Assembly: GCF_914767665.1 (NCBI RefSeq)
Contig: NC_059502.1
Span: 57,332,031-57,396,030 of the forward strand
DNA from: Harmonia axyridis
Lineage: Eukaryota > Arthropoda > Insecta > Coleoptera > Coccinellidae
DNA: 64,000 bases
Reading direction: 5' to 3'
The position numbers and the translations under genes are program-made. Under the pieces are notes generated by a model. It made no database searches, was not told the DNA's origin, and saw nothing but the letters and a program-made list of their open reading frames with translations. Below, one piece after another: positions 10,316-21,897 of this stretch (position 1 is its first letter; each line of letters begins with the position of its first letter).

Positions 10316-12908
10316 TTATTTTTTGTCTTTTTCTTTCTTCTTCTTTCCATCTGAATATTCAGACCACAAATAGAATATTCCTAAAGCAGTTCCCGCAATC
10401 GCAAATGAAATCAACAAGTTCTGTAGATCAGTTGACTTCATCTGAAACAAAGAGAAGCAGAAGATATTTTAATACACTGGAATAGTCATACTTATAATAG
10501 TTATTTATAAAGGGTGTTTTTTTAGAGCTATAGAACTTTAAATTGCAATAAAACAACGATGGATTATTCGATTGACATGAATTTTATTTATCCGCAAGAT
10601 AATCTTGTGGCATTACATTTTAAATATGATTTCTGGCATATGACCGCCACGGCTGGCTCGGATGTAGTCCAATCTGGACGTCCAATTTTCGATGACCTTT
10701 TCCAACATTTGTGGCCGTATATCGGCAATAACACGGCGAATATTGTCTTCCAAATGGTCAAGGGTTTGTGGCTTATCCGCATAGACCAATGACTTTACAT
10801 GGCCCCACAGAAAGTAGTCTAGCGGTGTTAAATCACAAGATCTTGGAGGCCAATTCACAGGTCCAAAACGTGAAATTAGGCGGTCACCAAATGTGTCTTT
10901 CAATAAATCGATTGTGGCACGAGCTGTGTGACATGTTGCGCCGTCTTGTTGGAACCACAGCTCCTGGACATCATGGTTGTTCAATTCAGGAATGAAAAAG
11001 TTAGTAATCATGGCTCTATACCGATCACCATGAACTGTAACGTTCTGGCCATCTGGTTTTTGAAGAAGTACGGACCAATGATTCCACCAGCCCATAAAGT
11101 GTACAAACAGTCAGTTTTTCTGGATGTAACGGTGTTTCGACATACATTTGAGGATTAGCTTCACTCCAAATGCGGCAGTTTTGTTTGTTGACGTAGCCAT
11201 TCAACCAGAAGTGCGCTTCATCGCTAAACAAAATAAAATGGACGTTGTGCGCGATACGTATTCCGCACAGAACCATTATTTTCGAAATGAAATTGCACTA
11301 TTTGCAAGCCTTGTTCAGGTGTAAGTCTATTCGTGATGAATTGCCAAACCAAACTGAGAATAAGTCAATTGACAGCTGTTAAATCGGTCGCCGACTTGAA
11401 CAGTAATGCCAACTTAAAATTATATACCTCGAAAAAAAAACTCCCGTTACTATAAGGGATGTAAGTACCTACCATTCACCGGTCGAGAACGAATTGGCAA
11501 AAAAATTGGAGACTGGCTGATGTACTTACATCCCATGTAGTATATAACATTTTTTCCGCGCTCGCTGTATTGTATGTTTAAAAGAAAATGCACATCGACA
11601 AAAACCGAGAAAACGTGTTTCCAAATTTTGTTAATTATGTGAATAATTGTAAGGATTATACCATTATTATTCATTTCAATTAATATCACCGGATGTTTGT
11701 CCGGATTTCTATAATATGAAATCAAAAATTGAAGTTACTGATAATAATTTGAGATTATTATTTCTCTAGGGATGTAGGTTGACTTACGTCATCGAGATAG
11801 AATAGAAGGAGGCGCTATGGGCAGTTATCGTGCTAGAAGAAATGTGTCCACTAGGCAGGGCTAATTCTATTACTAGAGTGGGGGAAAGATCAGGGTCGGA
11901 TTAAATAAACTTTCACGAAGGAATACGAAAATGAACCGTGTTCATCACTTTTTAAACAGTCCAAGCTTTGTTCACCAAGTTTTTGTTTAAAATAATATAC
12001 AACATATCCTGCTATATAAATTTTAATATATTTAGAGTATGGTGAAGATGGATATGCAGATATGCAAAACTTGTGAATACGGATCTGTTCACTACTATGA
12101 AATGTTATTGGTCAAAAGTTAACTGAGATCTATATCCAAAATGGCGTACTGGTACCGCTTTGAGTCACGTGATGTCGACTCCTTCTCTATTCTATCTCGA
12201 TGACTTCCATCCTGTCGTTAAGAGCAACCAATATCCTGTTAGGAAACTTTCACTTACGTTTGTCAAAGCAGTGTCAAAATAGATTGCTTACAATACAAGG
12301 AGGGGAAAATACAATATTAAATGGGGTAATTCGAACTTACTTCGCTCGTGTGGTCATATTTTCTGAATGTCGTCTTTCTCTTCTCTTCTTCTCTACTAAT
12401 CTCATCATAAGACTTCCGTTTCTTCTGATCTGTCAGTATATCAACAGCATTGCCTACATGAAATAGTTTGTATGAATTTGAAGTGAAACTATTGAAATAA
12501 AAATTGCACAATACCTATTTTTTTGAACGCATCTGCTGCACCTGGGGCTTTGTTTTTGTCAGGATGAACCTTAAGTGCCAATTTTTTGTAGGCTTTTCTT
12601 ATCTCCTCCTCAGTACCATCTTCATTGACGCCAAATATTGCATACAAATTCTCGGAATTTTTTATTCGTTCCACTTCTTCCAGTTCTTCCTGAGTGTAAT
12701 CATTCATTTCTGTAGTCTCATCATGGGTAACTTTCTTCTTTTTTGATTCGTTAGCCTCATTCTTTTTTCCGTTCATTCTTTTAGGCCTATCAGCCATCCC
12801 CTCACACTTTTGATTGATGATAAAATCTGCAAAATAGTCGAAAAATGTATTCGAAATTTCCATTTTAACTGAATTATGATAATTTAACTGGTCGAGTCTC
12901 TTTGCCAT
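10316..12908 (-). CDS. Short tail-anchored DNAJB12/14-like J protein (about 210 aa)
   Basis: Exons are 12515-12908, 12341-12453 and 10316-10441, with intron phases 1 and 0. Exon 1 as read from ATG 12908 covers a Lys/Glu-rich segment and most of the J domain, including HPD at residues 115-117 (KVHPDKNKAPGAADAFK). Exon 2 ends the J domain (NAVDILTDQKKRKSYDE). The last exon encodes a single membrane segment (LLISFAIAGTALGIFYLW) and a short basic tail (GKKKKEKDKK). The J-domain introns match those of the paralogs at 38577 and 46067, but the C-terminal DUF1977-type region is absent. A good acceptor (TTTTGCAG, exon from 12826) suggests the ancestral exon 2 began there and the present start is a replacement. 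DNAJB12/14 proteins recruit Hsc70 at the ER membrane; this one is predicted to be ER-anchored with a cytosolic J domain. Confidence 0.75.
10510..11447 (-). mobile_element. DD41D mariner-like element, copy 1 (internally deleted)
   Basis: The ends AAGGGTGTTTTTTT and ACTCCCGT are flanked by TA, with imperfect TIRs (GAGCTATAGAACTTTAA versus GAGGTATATAACTTTAA, as read in other copies). The minus strand encodes the catalytic part: SDEAHFW, then QQDGATCHTA, then TPLDYFLWG. I count 41 residues between the second and third Asp. A frameshift near 11090 splits the frame. The region between the HTH and SDEAHFW is missing. It is inserted in the last intron of the short J-domain gene. Confidence 0.8.
11769..12212. 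repeat. MITE-like element with ATCGAGATAGAATAG ends
   Basis: The left end GGATG...TCATCGAGATAGAATAG and the right end, its reverse complement (CTATTCTATCTCGATGACTTCCATCC), bracket about 440 bp of non-coding DNA. It sits in the last intron of the short J-domain gene. A related small inverted pair (GGGATGTAAGTAC / GTACTTACATCCC) occurs at 11457-11533. Confidence 0.6.
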
Positions 12909-13400
12909 GATTTATATGGTATTGTTTTATCTATTTATTACACCATTCAACAACTCAAGCCAATGGGAAAACCTAACCTAACCTAAGCCAATTACTGAAT
13001 GGGAAAAAATCATAAGAAATAACCTCATCAAACTAAACACGTGAAAATAAAAAACAAAAGAAATCGAAGCCAAGTGCGAGCCATGAATGATTATAGAAAA
13101 AAATGGGGCCCACACCTAGCTCCACATTTCATGAGTCAATTCAGACTATGATCCAAGCATAGTCCTCCTTATAACATATGGTTTACTATCGAAAATATCA
13201 AGAACAACAGAGAGGTAGCTCTAACACATCCGGTACAGGGCGAGAAATACATTAATGCGCGGAAAAGGAAGGTAAAAGGTAATTGCAACACGCACGGGCA
13301 ATCTGGGCACATCATGTAGATTAATCAAAGAAAGTAAGAAAGGACAATCAATAAATAGTATAATTAATAAATAAATAAGTTTATTGAAGCAGAAAAAATA
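12909..13400. other. Spacer upstream of the short J-domain gene
   Basis: No exon resembling the N-terminal exon of the paralogs is seen here. It includes three CCTAA units at about 12969, the insect telomere unit TTAGG in reverse, too few to call a telomeric tract. Confidence 0.4.
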
Positions 13401-14686
13401 TCAGGTGTGTGAATAAGTCTTTCCCGTTTTTTGTAAGAGATGGCGCCACCAATACTGTGCGAGTATTTAATGGTTACATATGTCATAATCAAAGCTCATT
13501 CATCTGTCAACAATTCCACACTAACACATTAGTTGAAATTTTTTCGCATCATAAATTTTTGAAATCGTGAAAATGTCGAAATTTGAGCCGAGTCGACGTC
13601 ATTTGCGGGAAGTTTCACTTTATTGGTTCAATTTGAAGAAATCTGCTGCCGAGGCGCATCGGTTGCTTCAGGAAGCTTATGGAGAAGGTTGTGTCGATGA
13701 TTCAAGTGTTCGCGGATGGTTTCGACGCTTCAAAAGTGGCGATTTCGACGTGGAAGACAAGGAGCGTTCCGGGCGGCCGCAAATCTTTGAAGATCAAGAA
13801 TTGGCGACTTTGCTTGATGAAGATTCGTGTCAAACGCAAGAAGAACTTGCTGAAGCATTGGGAGTTGACCGAACAACCATTTCCAAGCGTTTGAAAGCCA
13901 TGGGAATGATCCAAAAGCAAGGGAATTGGGTGCCGTACGAACTGAAGCTGAGAGACGTCGAACGGCGTTTTTTCACTTGCGAACAGCTGCTTCAGCGACA
14001 TAAAAGAAAGGGTTTTCTGCATCGTATCGTGACTGGCGATGGAAAGTGGATCCGTTACGATAATCCGAAGCGAAGAAAATCATGGGGACTACCCGGCCAT
14101 GCATTATCATCGACAGCCAAGCCAAATATTCATGGCGCCAAGCTCATGCTCTGTATATGGTGGGACCAGCTAGGTGTGGTTTACTATGAGCTTCTGAAAC
14201 CGAATGAAAGGATCACAGGCGAGGTCTATCGACGACAATTGATGCGTTTGAGCCGCGCACTGCGAAAAAAACGGCCACAATACTCCGACATGCACGACAA
14301 AGTTATTTTGCAACATGACAATGCTCGCCCACATGTTGCACAGCCGGTGAAAACATACTTAGAAACACTCAAATGGGAAGTCCTACCCCACCCGCCGTAT
14401 AGTCCAGACATTGCTCCGTCTGATTACCATCTCTTCAGATCGATGACGCATGGCCTGGCTGACCAGCACTTCCATTCCTACGAGGAAGCCAAAAAATGGG
14501 TGGATGACTGGATAGAGGCCAAACCGGTCGAATTTTTTCGCAACGGGATTCGTATGTTGCCAGAAAGATGGGGAAAAGTTGTAGCTAGCGATGGCCAATA
14601 CTTTCAATAATTCATTTGTAACCATTTTTTCACAATAAAGGCTCAAAATTCGAAAAAAAACGGGAAAGACTTATTCACACACCTGA
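13401..14686 (+). mobile_element. Mariner element, complete (1286 bp)
   Basis: The first and last 32 bp are perfect inverted repeats (TCAGGTGTGTGAATAAGTCT continuing to TTTCCCGTTTTTT). TA dinucleotides flank both ends (13399-13400 and 14687-14688). The length equals that typical of Mos1-type mariners. It encloses one uninterrupted transposase frame. Confidence 0.95.
13573..14610 (+). CDS. Mariner transposase (345 aa, Mos1/mauritiana-like)
   Basis: The first ATG of the frame is at 13573 (ATGTCGAAATTTGAG); an upstream GTG is not the start. Order of features: an N-terminal HTH pair (residues about 1-110, with KKSAAEAHRLL and WFRRFKSGDFDVEDKERSG), the linker motif WVPYEL (usually WVPHEL), then the catalytic domain with TGDGKW, HDNARPH and YSPDIAPSDYHLF. 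Counting gives D..D(34)D, as in mariners. The length of 345 matches Mos1. The residue after the first catalytic Asp is Gly where the family consensus is Glu (TGDEKW). That could weaken activity, but the frame is otherwise intact. It cuts and pastes DNA at TA sites in the nucleus. Confidence 0.95.
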   Translation: MSKFEPSRRHLREVSLYWFNLKKSAAEAHRLLQEAYGEGCVDDSSVRGWFRRFKSGDFDVEDKERSGRPQIFEDQELATLLDEDSCQTQEELAEALGVDRTTISKRLKAMGMIQKQGNWVPYELKLRDVERRFFTCEQLLQRHKRKGFLHRIVTGDGKWIRYDNPKRRKSWGLPGHALSSTAKPNIHGAKLMLCIWWDQLGVVYYELLKPNERITGEVYRRQLMRLSRALRKKRPQYSDMHDKVILQHDNARPHVAQPVKTYLETLKWEVLPHPPYSPDIAPSDYHLFRSMTHGLADQHFHSYEEAKKWVDDWIEAKPVEFFRNGIRMLPERWGKVVASDGQYFQ

Positions 14687-14839
14687 TATAACAAAAAACA
14701 GTTTCTGAAATACAATTAATGCGTAAGGTACGCATCAATAAACAAATTATAACCCACAAAAGTATATACTTGTTCGTGGGGGAATAATATAAAAACCATA
14801 AACTCCAAAAAACAACTACCAATGAGTTCAGATAAAACA

Positions 14840-15130
14840 AATACAATACAAGTAGTACAACAAAACAAATGTTCTAAACAAAGTTATCCCTGTTGAAAAT
14901 TTTCCTCCAAAATTCATTATCTTGTGACTTGAACCATTTCTTGATTCCTCCGGTGAAAAGTGTTCGAGAATTAACTGCTCTTAGGTTTGAAGGTAAGATG
15001 CTATATAAAACAGGTGCAAGGTATAATTTCGCAATCCCAATGTCTTTCCGACTTGCGGTCGCTGTACTGGATTTCCCCTGATCTCATAATGTCCAGGTAT
15101 AATCTGTGGTCGTTTATACTGGTATAACAA
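14840..15130 (-). pseudogene. LINE reverse-transcriptase C-terminal fragment
   Basis: The minus strand reads HYEIRGNPVQRPQVGKTLGL and then YSILPSNLRAVNSRTLFTGG followed by KKWFKSQ. That is the usual end of Jockey/CR1-type ORF2, where YN-LP-x-x-I/L and a K-x-L/W-x segment close the protein. Stops appear upstream, so only the C-terminus survives. Confidence 0.55.
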
Positions 15131-15227
15131 AAGCGATCTTTGTAAGTAATTGCACAAGTGGCCAAGTGCATAAAAATTACCGATAATTTTGCATGACAGT
15201 CATAAAAACTGCATGAGTTCATTTTCG

Positions 15228-15290
15228 TTTTTGGAGAAAGAGCCCGACAGCGAAGGTGGAGGGCTCTTTCTCTTTCTCTTTCTCCAAAAG
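15228..15290. repeat. Hairpin with a pyrimidine-rich arm
   Basis: TTTTGGAGAAAGAGCCC pairs with GGGCTCTTTCTC...TTTCTCCAAAA about 30 bp downstream. The right arm carries extra TTTCTC units. Confidence 0.65.
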
Positions 15291-15299
15291 CACAGAGTC

Positions 15300-17750
15300 A
15301 CTGAGTCACAACAGTATAAAGCGGTAGACGACATTTAGAAGAAATGAAAAAGAAAAGTCTTTTTCGAAAAACCTTCTGAATTTCCGATTCTGCTAATACA
15401 TAGTATTATAAGACTGTTTGCAGTTTGGTCCGAAAATGTACATGGTGAACAGAAGATCATGAACTTGGACAATTCAAATTGATCAAAAATCAAGATTTTC
15501 ATATCAGAACGTGAGTTTATACCCGAGTTATGGTATATTGATATACCATATATATAATGCTGCAATAATATATTTGGTGTGCCATTCGAAATAAGGAAAG
15601 AGTATAACCGGAAGTTGTAGAGATCTAAAAATATTTTAGGGAAAGAGATCTTTGTCTCAAACCCTTATATGCAAAATTTTTAGCACAAAATTATGATTAG
15701 TTTTCCGTAAACTTCTAATAGTCGGTGAATCATGCTGTATACGAATCAGGTTACCTGAAATATTGGAAACCACTAAAAACGCTTCGAAATTTTTGGCGAT
15801 ATGCAAACCATATGAATAGTGTTACATTTCTGCTATAAACTTAAATCTCAAAGCGGATATAAAATACCTAGAGACGATATCAGCTGTTTCCGTTGTAGAT
15901 AATATTGAAAACTTATCTGCGGAAATATTTACATATCTCCTCGGAGTAAAGGACGGTGCGAAACCAAATTTGAGATATTTATGAGTAAAGTGCATAATGC
16001 ATGGTTTCATGTTAAATTTGTCCTTCCTGTTATTTCTGACTGAATTACATCCTTATTCGGTACTTTGAATTTTAGACATGGAATTTTGGTTGATCAAGCT
16101 TGAAGTGCCGCCCCTGAATTTTGGCGCCCTCGACAACTGCCTACCCTTCCTACCCCTCAGCGACAGCCATGATTATTTCTTCTTTGAAATCATCAATAGC
16201 TTTTTTCACTTGGTGCCCATAATGCTGCAAATTAAATAGCTCAAGGCGAGTTGAAAAACGTTACTAAAGTTCGAAAAATCATCGTCTAAGATTTAGAGCC
16301 ACAGAATTCAAGGATAGAAAAAAATGAGCTCTGTTGGCCAAGCATGTTAAAGAACAAACACAAAATTTATCATCCTTTTCTGTGGAATTCTCATCTTGAA
16401 GAGCGTGAGGGTGAATGGAAAATGAAATCAACATTATGCTGACGGCTTCTCTGAATTAGTTACTTAAAAATAGAGATGAGCACTAATTCATTCATGAGTT
16501 CTTTAGCAAGGCCGGAGTCAGGGGTGAAACAGTGAAGCGACCGTTTTATACGCCTCTATTTGAGGGGCATCAATTCGGCCCAGTTTGCAAGCCGCCTTTT
16601 CATAGTTCATACTAATTCTTGAAAACAACATAAGTTTGTTCCGTCCCGCTGCATTTCCTACAACAAAAATTTCCAAACCGCCTTCACTACGCCGCCTGCA
16701 AATAACAGATGGCAGCCCAACCAATATGAATAATCAACACCCCCCCCCCCCCAACAAAAAGCCTCACCTGCCCCGATGATAGTTGGAAGCCGATTTTCAC
16801 AAGTTCAACATATGGAAAATTCCTACGATTTTACATTCGAAACTAGTTACTGCTAATTTCCAAATTTTTTCAGCGGAACACATGTTTGTAATCCCACTAA
16901 GTTTTTAAAGCAATACTGAAACTTTGCATGCCCTACCACCCTTTAAAAATTGAGCTTCATTCCAAGCAATTAACAGTGAAACAAGGAATATATGTTGTCG
17001 ATGAATACAACAATTAACGAAAAAGTCTTCAACAAGTGGAGTGAACTATAATGATAATGCCAAACATTTCATAGATGAAATTTTTTTCAGTTCACACAAT
17101 TTGACAACATATATTTGCAATAACACAGAAATGTAAGTTAAAACAAGTTCACTTTAAATTTGTGAATTCGTTAATTCAACTGTTTCAGGATTTCGAAGCT
17201 AAAATATGGAATTGATTGTGGACTCTAAATTCAGAAAGAAGGAATATGATTTAATTATTAATAGGAATAGGTAATAAAATGTTTCAAACATAGGCCCAAT
17301 GCAAAGAAGAAGAACCAATAGGTATCTAAGAAGAGAAAAATTTAAAAACAAACTTATTTCCCCAAAAAAAATTAATGGTATGCATCTTCATTTTCAACTC
17401 AATACATGATTTTTAGTTTTCTTTAAATTTATATGGTCATTTTGTTACAGATTCACCAAAACATTGAATTTGTCAATTATAGACAATTTAGTATTTTCAA
17501 TCATAATATATACAACACACAATATTACTCTATTCTGCATTAAAAACCCAAAGGAAATGTTTTTCGAGATTTATGTGTTTCTAAAAAAATAAAGACACTT
17601 TAATATGAAATTCTCATCTTTCCTCCTATGACCCTTCAATCTGAAATTGTCATCATTCTTCCTCTGACCCTTCAATTGAAAATATACATTCATTTAAATT
17701 TATTATCAAGGCGAAATGTCAAACCTATCCTCATATGAAACAAGCTAGTA
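15300..17750. other. No host gene; repeat fragments
   Basis: This region holds a piece of a dispersed MITE (CAGGTTACCTGAAA around 15750 recurs near 42990), a hAT-like end fragment around 16100-16170 resembling that at 28930-28985, a run of 13 C at 16740-16752, and an imperfect 37-bp tandem repeat at about 17608-17681. No coding exon was recognised. Confidence 0.45.
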
Positions 17751-19984
17751 AGCATAATACTATGGAAACGAAAGAACTAATTGAAGCTTACGAAGAAAAT
17801 ATATAGGTACTTACTATATTTGAGCACCAGATTACGAATATGTTATCCAAATTCCTATGATTTCATTAGTTTTTGAGAAAAATATTCATAAAGTTTGTAC
17901 ATTCCAGGTGGGGATATCTATTAAAATAGACCTTCTTTTTGGGATTTTTTTCATCTGAAGTCCCTTCAGTATCACACATATTCAATATTTTGACCATTTT
18001 TCTGCAAAAATTGCTTCATCTCATCAAGAACAAGGAAAATCGACAATGTTCACCAGCTCGAATTCATAACAGAGTCTGAAGCTATCAGCTGTTTGAAAAG
18101 CGGTGTTGCAACGTATATTCTTCCAATTCTTTGACCGACGAGTAGTTTGAATGTTTGAAAGTGTCAATTTGTAATCATAATGTGTACTTTTGTGTACTTT
18201 CAGAATTATAGAGTAACGTACATGTCTGATATTTGTTTGTCAAGAATCTGGATTTTTTGGTACATATAAGCAGATTATTGTTCTCAGATTTCAAAGCTTC
18301 CTTGATATTGTTTTTAAAGGAACGCATGTCTCCATAATTTAACAATTACAACAATCAGTTTCCAGAAAGTAGTTTCAAAATGGACCTAAATGCTTTAAAA
18401 TAAGGAAATTTTTGGGTTGAATCTAACAATACTAATAACGTCAATTAAATATTGTTATCTTTGGAGTCTCTATAGCTCCAAAACAAGTGAAAAGTTTTTT
18501 TGCTACTTCTTTCGTTTAATGAAAAAGTGGCGAACTGTACCATCATAAATGAAGTAGATAACCCACAAAAATATGCATTATTATATTCAAACGCTCATTT
18601 TTTACTTTTAATTACAATTTGGCCCATTTGAAAATTGTTCTACTCATGGAAGACGATTTTTTTTTTGCAGAATTATTTCACGATTTTCGTGAATTTTGAG
18701 CAATCAGCAGAAGACTTCAAATCCGCTGCTGACTAACAGCATTTCGAGAACTATAAGACATGAAGAAAAAAACAATATTTCGCTATATCTTGTTTGCTGT
18801 CGAGAATGAAACAAAATATTACCTGATTTCTTATCATTTCAAAAAAAATGCTCGGGGTTTTATAGTTCTCAAGATGCTCTCAGTGAGTATCGTATTTGGG
18901 ACAGCCTGAACATTGGGTTGAGGATGAAGCAAAACCATCTTTTATTCAGAAAAATAGTTAAAATTAGTTATACACTTTATAATTTCGAAGCAATTACTGA
19001 AAAACGAGAAAATCCGGCAACATGGCAAATCCCTTCGATGCATGCAATTCGACCTCGAAATAGATTGGTGAGAATATCAATAACCCAGCAAACACGTTAC
19101 ATCACTTGGCAGTTTCGCGAAGTCTCAAATTGCACATTGACAGATATCTTCATTGCGATTACGCATACTTGTTCTAAACATATTTATTTTGCGACATTGC
19201 TTTGTTAACAACAATTCGAAGATGCAGTGATAATAATTTGAGGATATTAATAAATAACCACAATGCCATCCCCATAGAAAGTGGTAAATTAGTAGTTAAA
19301 AAGTTTACCATCGAGCGACTTCGCAACGAAGTCTTTTTGAGAACTACACAATGTTAACATGAATTGGATGATATTTCAAATCCTTTTTGAGTGGGTCACT
19401 TTATGTTCCCAATATGGCTGTTTATTCTGGTGAATGTAATAGTAATACTTTGCACATTATTATTTTCAATTATCCATCTGTGGCACTGAAATATCCAGCC
19501 CTCAAAGAGTCCGACGAATATTTATTTATTCTCCTTCATCTGGATGTAATAAACAAAAACAAACGATTCAGAGCAATCCGAGAGGTCGTCGGTGAGACCA
19601 GAACGTGATCCTAATAGAAGCATTTTTGCAACAAAATACAGATTACGTATTCACTTGGTCCGTTTTCTGGCTGATCGAGCGATATTTCGAAAACTACAAT
19701 AGCTATAGGCTTCCCGTTTTTTCAGTTTTATTTGTGCGTTGGTGTCTGCCATGTGGCTGGTGATATAGCTATATCACCAAAAAACCAATAAATTAAAATA
19801 TATATAGTATTTTTTTATAAGTGGTCAAATGAAGACCGGCTCTGTTTGTTAATTTTATTATTTTATGAGAGATAATTTCACTTTTTTGTGACGTTTGTTT
19901 TTTTAAATTTGATTGAATAATTATTTATTATATGGATGTTTCATTACTTCATTTCCCATTTCCAAATTGTATGTACAAATTTCT

Positions 19985-20268
19985 ACAGGATTACTTTTGT
20001 GATATTCATAAAATAGTCCCTTTGGCACTATACAGTGTGTTTCCAAATTGTATGTATGACTTTGTACAAGATATTCTACACATTAAATAAATGATATTCT
20101 ATATAGGAATCCTTGTCCGAATTTGAACAATACAAGGCATTTGACCTATATCAAATATCATTTATTCAATGGGTAGAATATCTTGTACAAAGTCATACAT
20201 ACAATTTGGAAACACACTGTATAGTGCCAAAGGGACTTTTTTATGAATATCACAAAAGTAATGTTTTG
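19985..20268. repeat. Palindromic MITE, arms about 115 bp
   Basis: TTACTTTTGTGATATTCATA through GCACTATACAGTGTGTTTCC and TTGTACAAGATATTCTA is repeated in reverse complement after a spacer of about 45 bp. There is no coding potential. Confidence 0.75.
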
Positions 20269-20441
20269 TGGGGATTACAGATTCCTGCGTTACGGTCATG
20301 GTGGCGTTGCCAACAAGGTTAACGCTTCCCCCAACAGAGGGCGCAACAATCTACTTAAGCCTCGAAGTAAGCATCTTAAACGGAGATAAGCCGAGCATTT
20401 TGTGTCTGTTCTATATTTTATTTTTAATGTTTTATAACCGT

Positions 20442-20590
20442 CTAACTAGGAGTAGGCATATAGAGGCCTAGTTAGATAACCATTTATTTTTCCCGTTAAC
20501 TAGGAGTAGACAGATTGAGACCTAGTTAGCGCATGTCCCGTTATAGTTATCCCGAGGTTAATCAGGAGTAGGCAGATTAAGGTCTGAATA
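20442..20590 (+). repeat. Three tandem stem-loops with a conserved 16-nt loop
   Basis: Repeat 1 has stem CTAACTAGG/CCTAGTTAG (20442-20450, 20467-20475). Repeat 2 has TAACTAGG/CCTAGTTA (20497-20504, 20521-20528). Repeat 3 has a weaker TAATCAGG/TCTGAATA pair (20559-20566, 20583-20590). Each loop is exactly 16 nt and similar (AGTAGGCATATAGAGG, AGTAGACAGATTGAGA, AGTAGGCAGATTAAGG). AATAAA-like motifs follow at about 20588 and 20638. Confidence 0.75.
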
Positions 20591-21897
20591 AACCCCACCA
20601 TCGACCAAGTCGTCACGCTGTCCCAAAAGTTTTATTTAATAAAGTTCAAAATTTTATCTTATATGGAAGTCAGTATGTGTACTCTATGTGTAGTGAAAAA
20701 AAAAATAGAATTGAGAAGTCTAATAATGAAATCATAATCGAACTTCCTATTGAAATTGATATAATGTTCTCTATGTGTGGTGAAAAAAAGGGAATGGAAT
20801 ATAGAGATATCAAAGAGACCTCGCATGAAACGACCCAATGTGGTTATTAAAAAGAGATTTATTGACTCAAAAACTTCCATAAAAGTGACAACAAATGGAT
20901 GTTTTTTTGGGGATATTTTTTCATGTCTCAATTTGAACAACACAACGACTTGAAATGCGTACATGATGTCGCGGACATTTCGCTGCAAATGCGAGCGGGA
21001 GGCAATGTTTTTAATACATCGCATGCGAGCTTTTAGTTGCAAAGTTACTTCCATGGTACTTCACAGTTACCTCCCAGTGTTTGCTGGGAATTCACATCGT
21101 CAATTCTCCTCGTTTTTGATGGAATAATGTAATTTTTGCAGAAAAAATGCTCGAAACATGAATATGTGTTATATTGATTGACAACAGATGAAAATTCTCC
21201 CAGAAAAGATCTATTTCAATAGATATCCCCACCTACAATATGCGAACTTTGTGAATTTTTCTCAAAAACTAATGAAATAATTGAGATTCGGATAAAATTT
21301 TCGTAATCTAGTACTCAAGAATAGTAAGTACATATTTTTTTCGTTAGCTTTCATAAGTTCTTTCGCTTCCATAGTATCTAGGTATTACGATAAATAGGTA
21401 GTTAACGCACTCCACCCTGTAGAGAAAATTATGCTTAGTGGAACTTACGTATTTGGATCTCCTGAACAAAAAACTCAAATGAAACTAAGCTGTCTCCACT
21501 ACTTTCGGAGATATGGCCCCCCCAAAGTCAGAATAATGGGGGTTTTCACCTGTTTTTCTCCATCAAATTGAGCTCGAATTTCTTCCTTTTTTTCAATCAC
21601 ACAATATACACATTCTAACTCAACAGTTTCAACACTTCCTCACAGAAGAAACACCTGTAAATGAATGAAAATTCATCCTTCTTACTAACCTCACAAAAAT
21701 ATAACTTTCGACAGATGACTCTGTGCCTCAGAGTTGTCCGAGTTATATTTTTGTAGGGTTAGTTGGACGGATGATTTTTTGTTTATATAAGATGATTTTT
21801 ATGTGAAAATGTGTTTATTCAGGATGTGCATATTGTGCTGATGAAAGAAAGAAAAACTTTGAACGAAAATTTATGGAGAAAAGCTTAGGTATATGTA

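Larger units (their letters stand above)
17750..21390. repeat. Long inverted repeat pair about 3.6 kb apart
   Basis: The segment 17750-18060 is the diverged reverse complement of 21080-21390, for example GGTGGGGATATCTATT / AATAGATATCCCCACC. The two arms enclose about 3 kb of non-coding DNA with smaller palindromes and the structured tract at 20442. It may be a decayed foldback element or two inverted copies of one repeat. Confidence 0.5.

Noticed and set aside
12969..12985. Three CCTAA units (telomere-like TTAGG repeat)
   Set aside because: Three units are too few to support an interstitial telomeric tract.
16518..16724. Minus-strand frame of 68 codons near a hAT-like fragment
   Set aside because: No recognisable motif; it sits in repeat-derived DNA and looks like a chance frame.
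20113..20322. A 69-codon plus-strand frame
   Set aside because: It is composed of the right arm of the palindromic MITE and shows no protein features.
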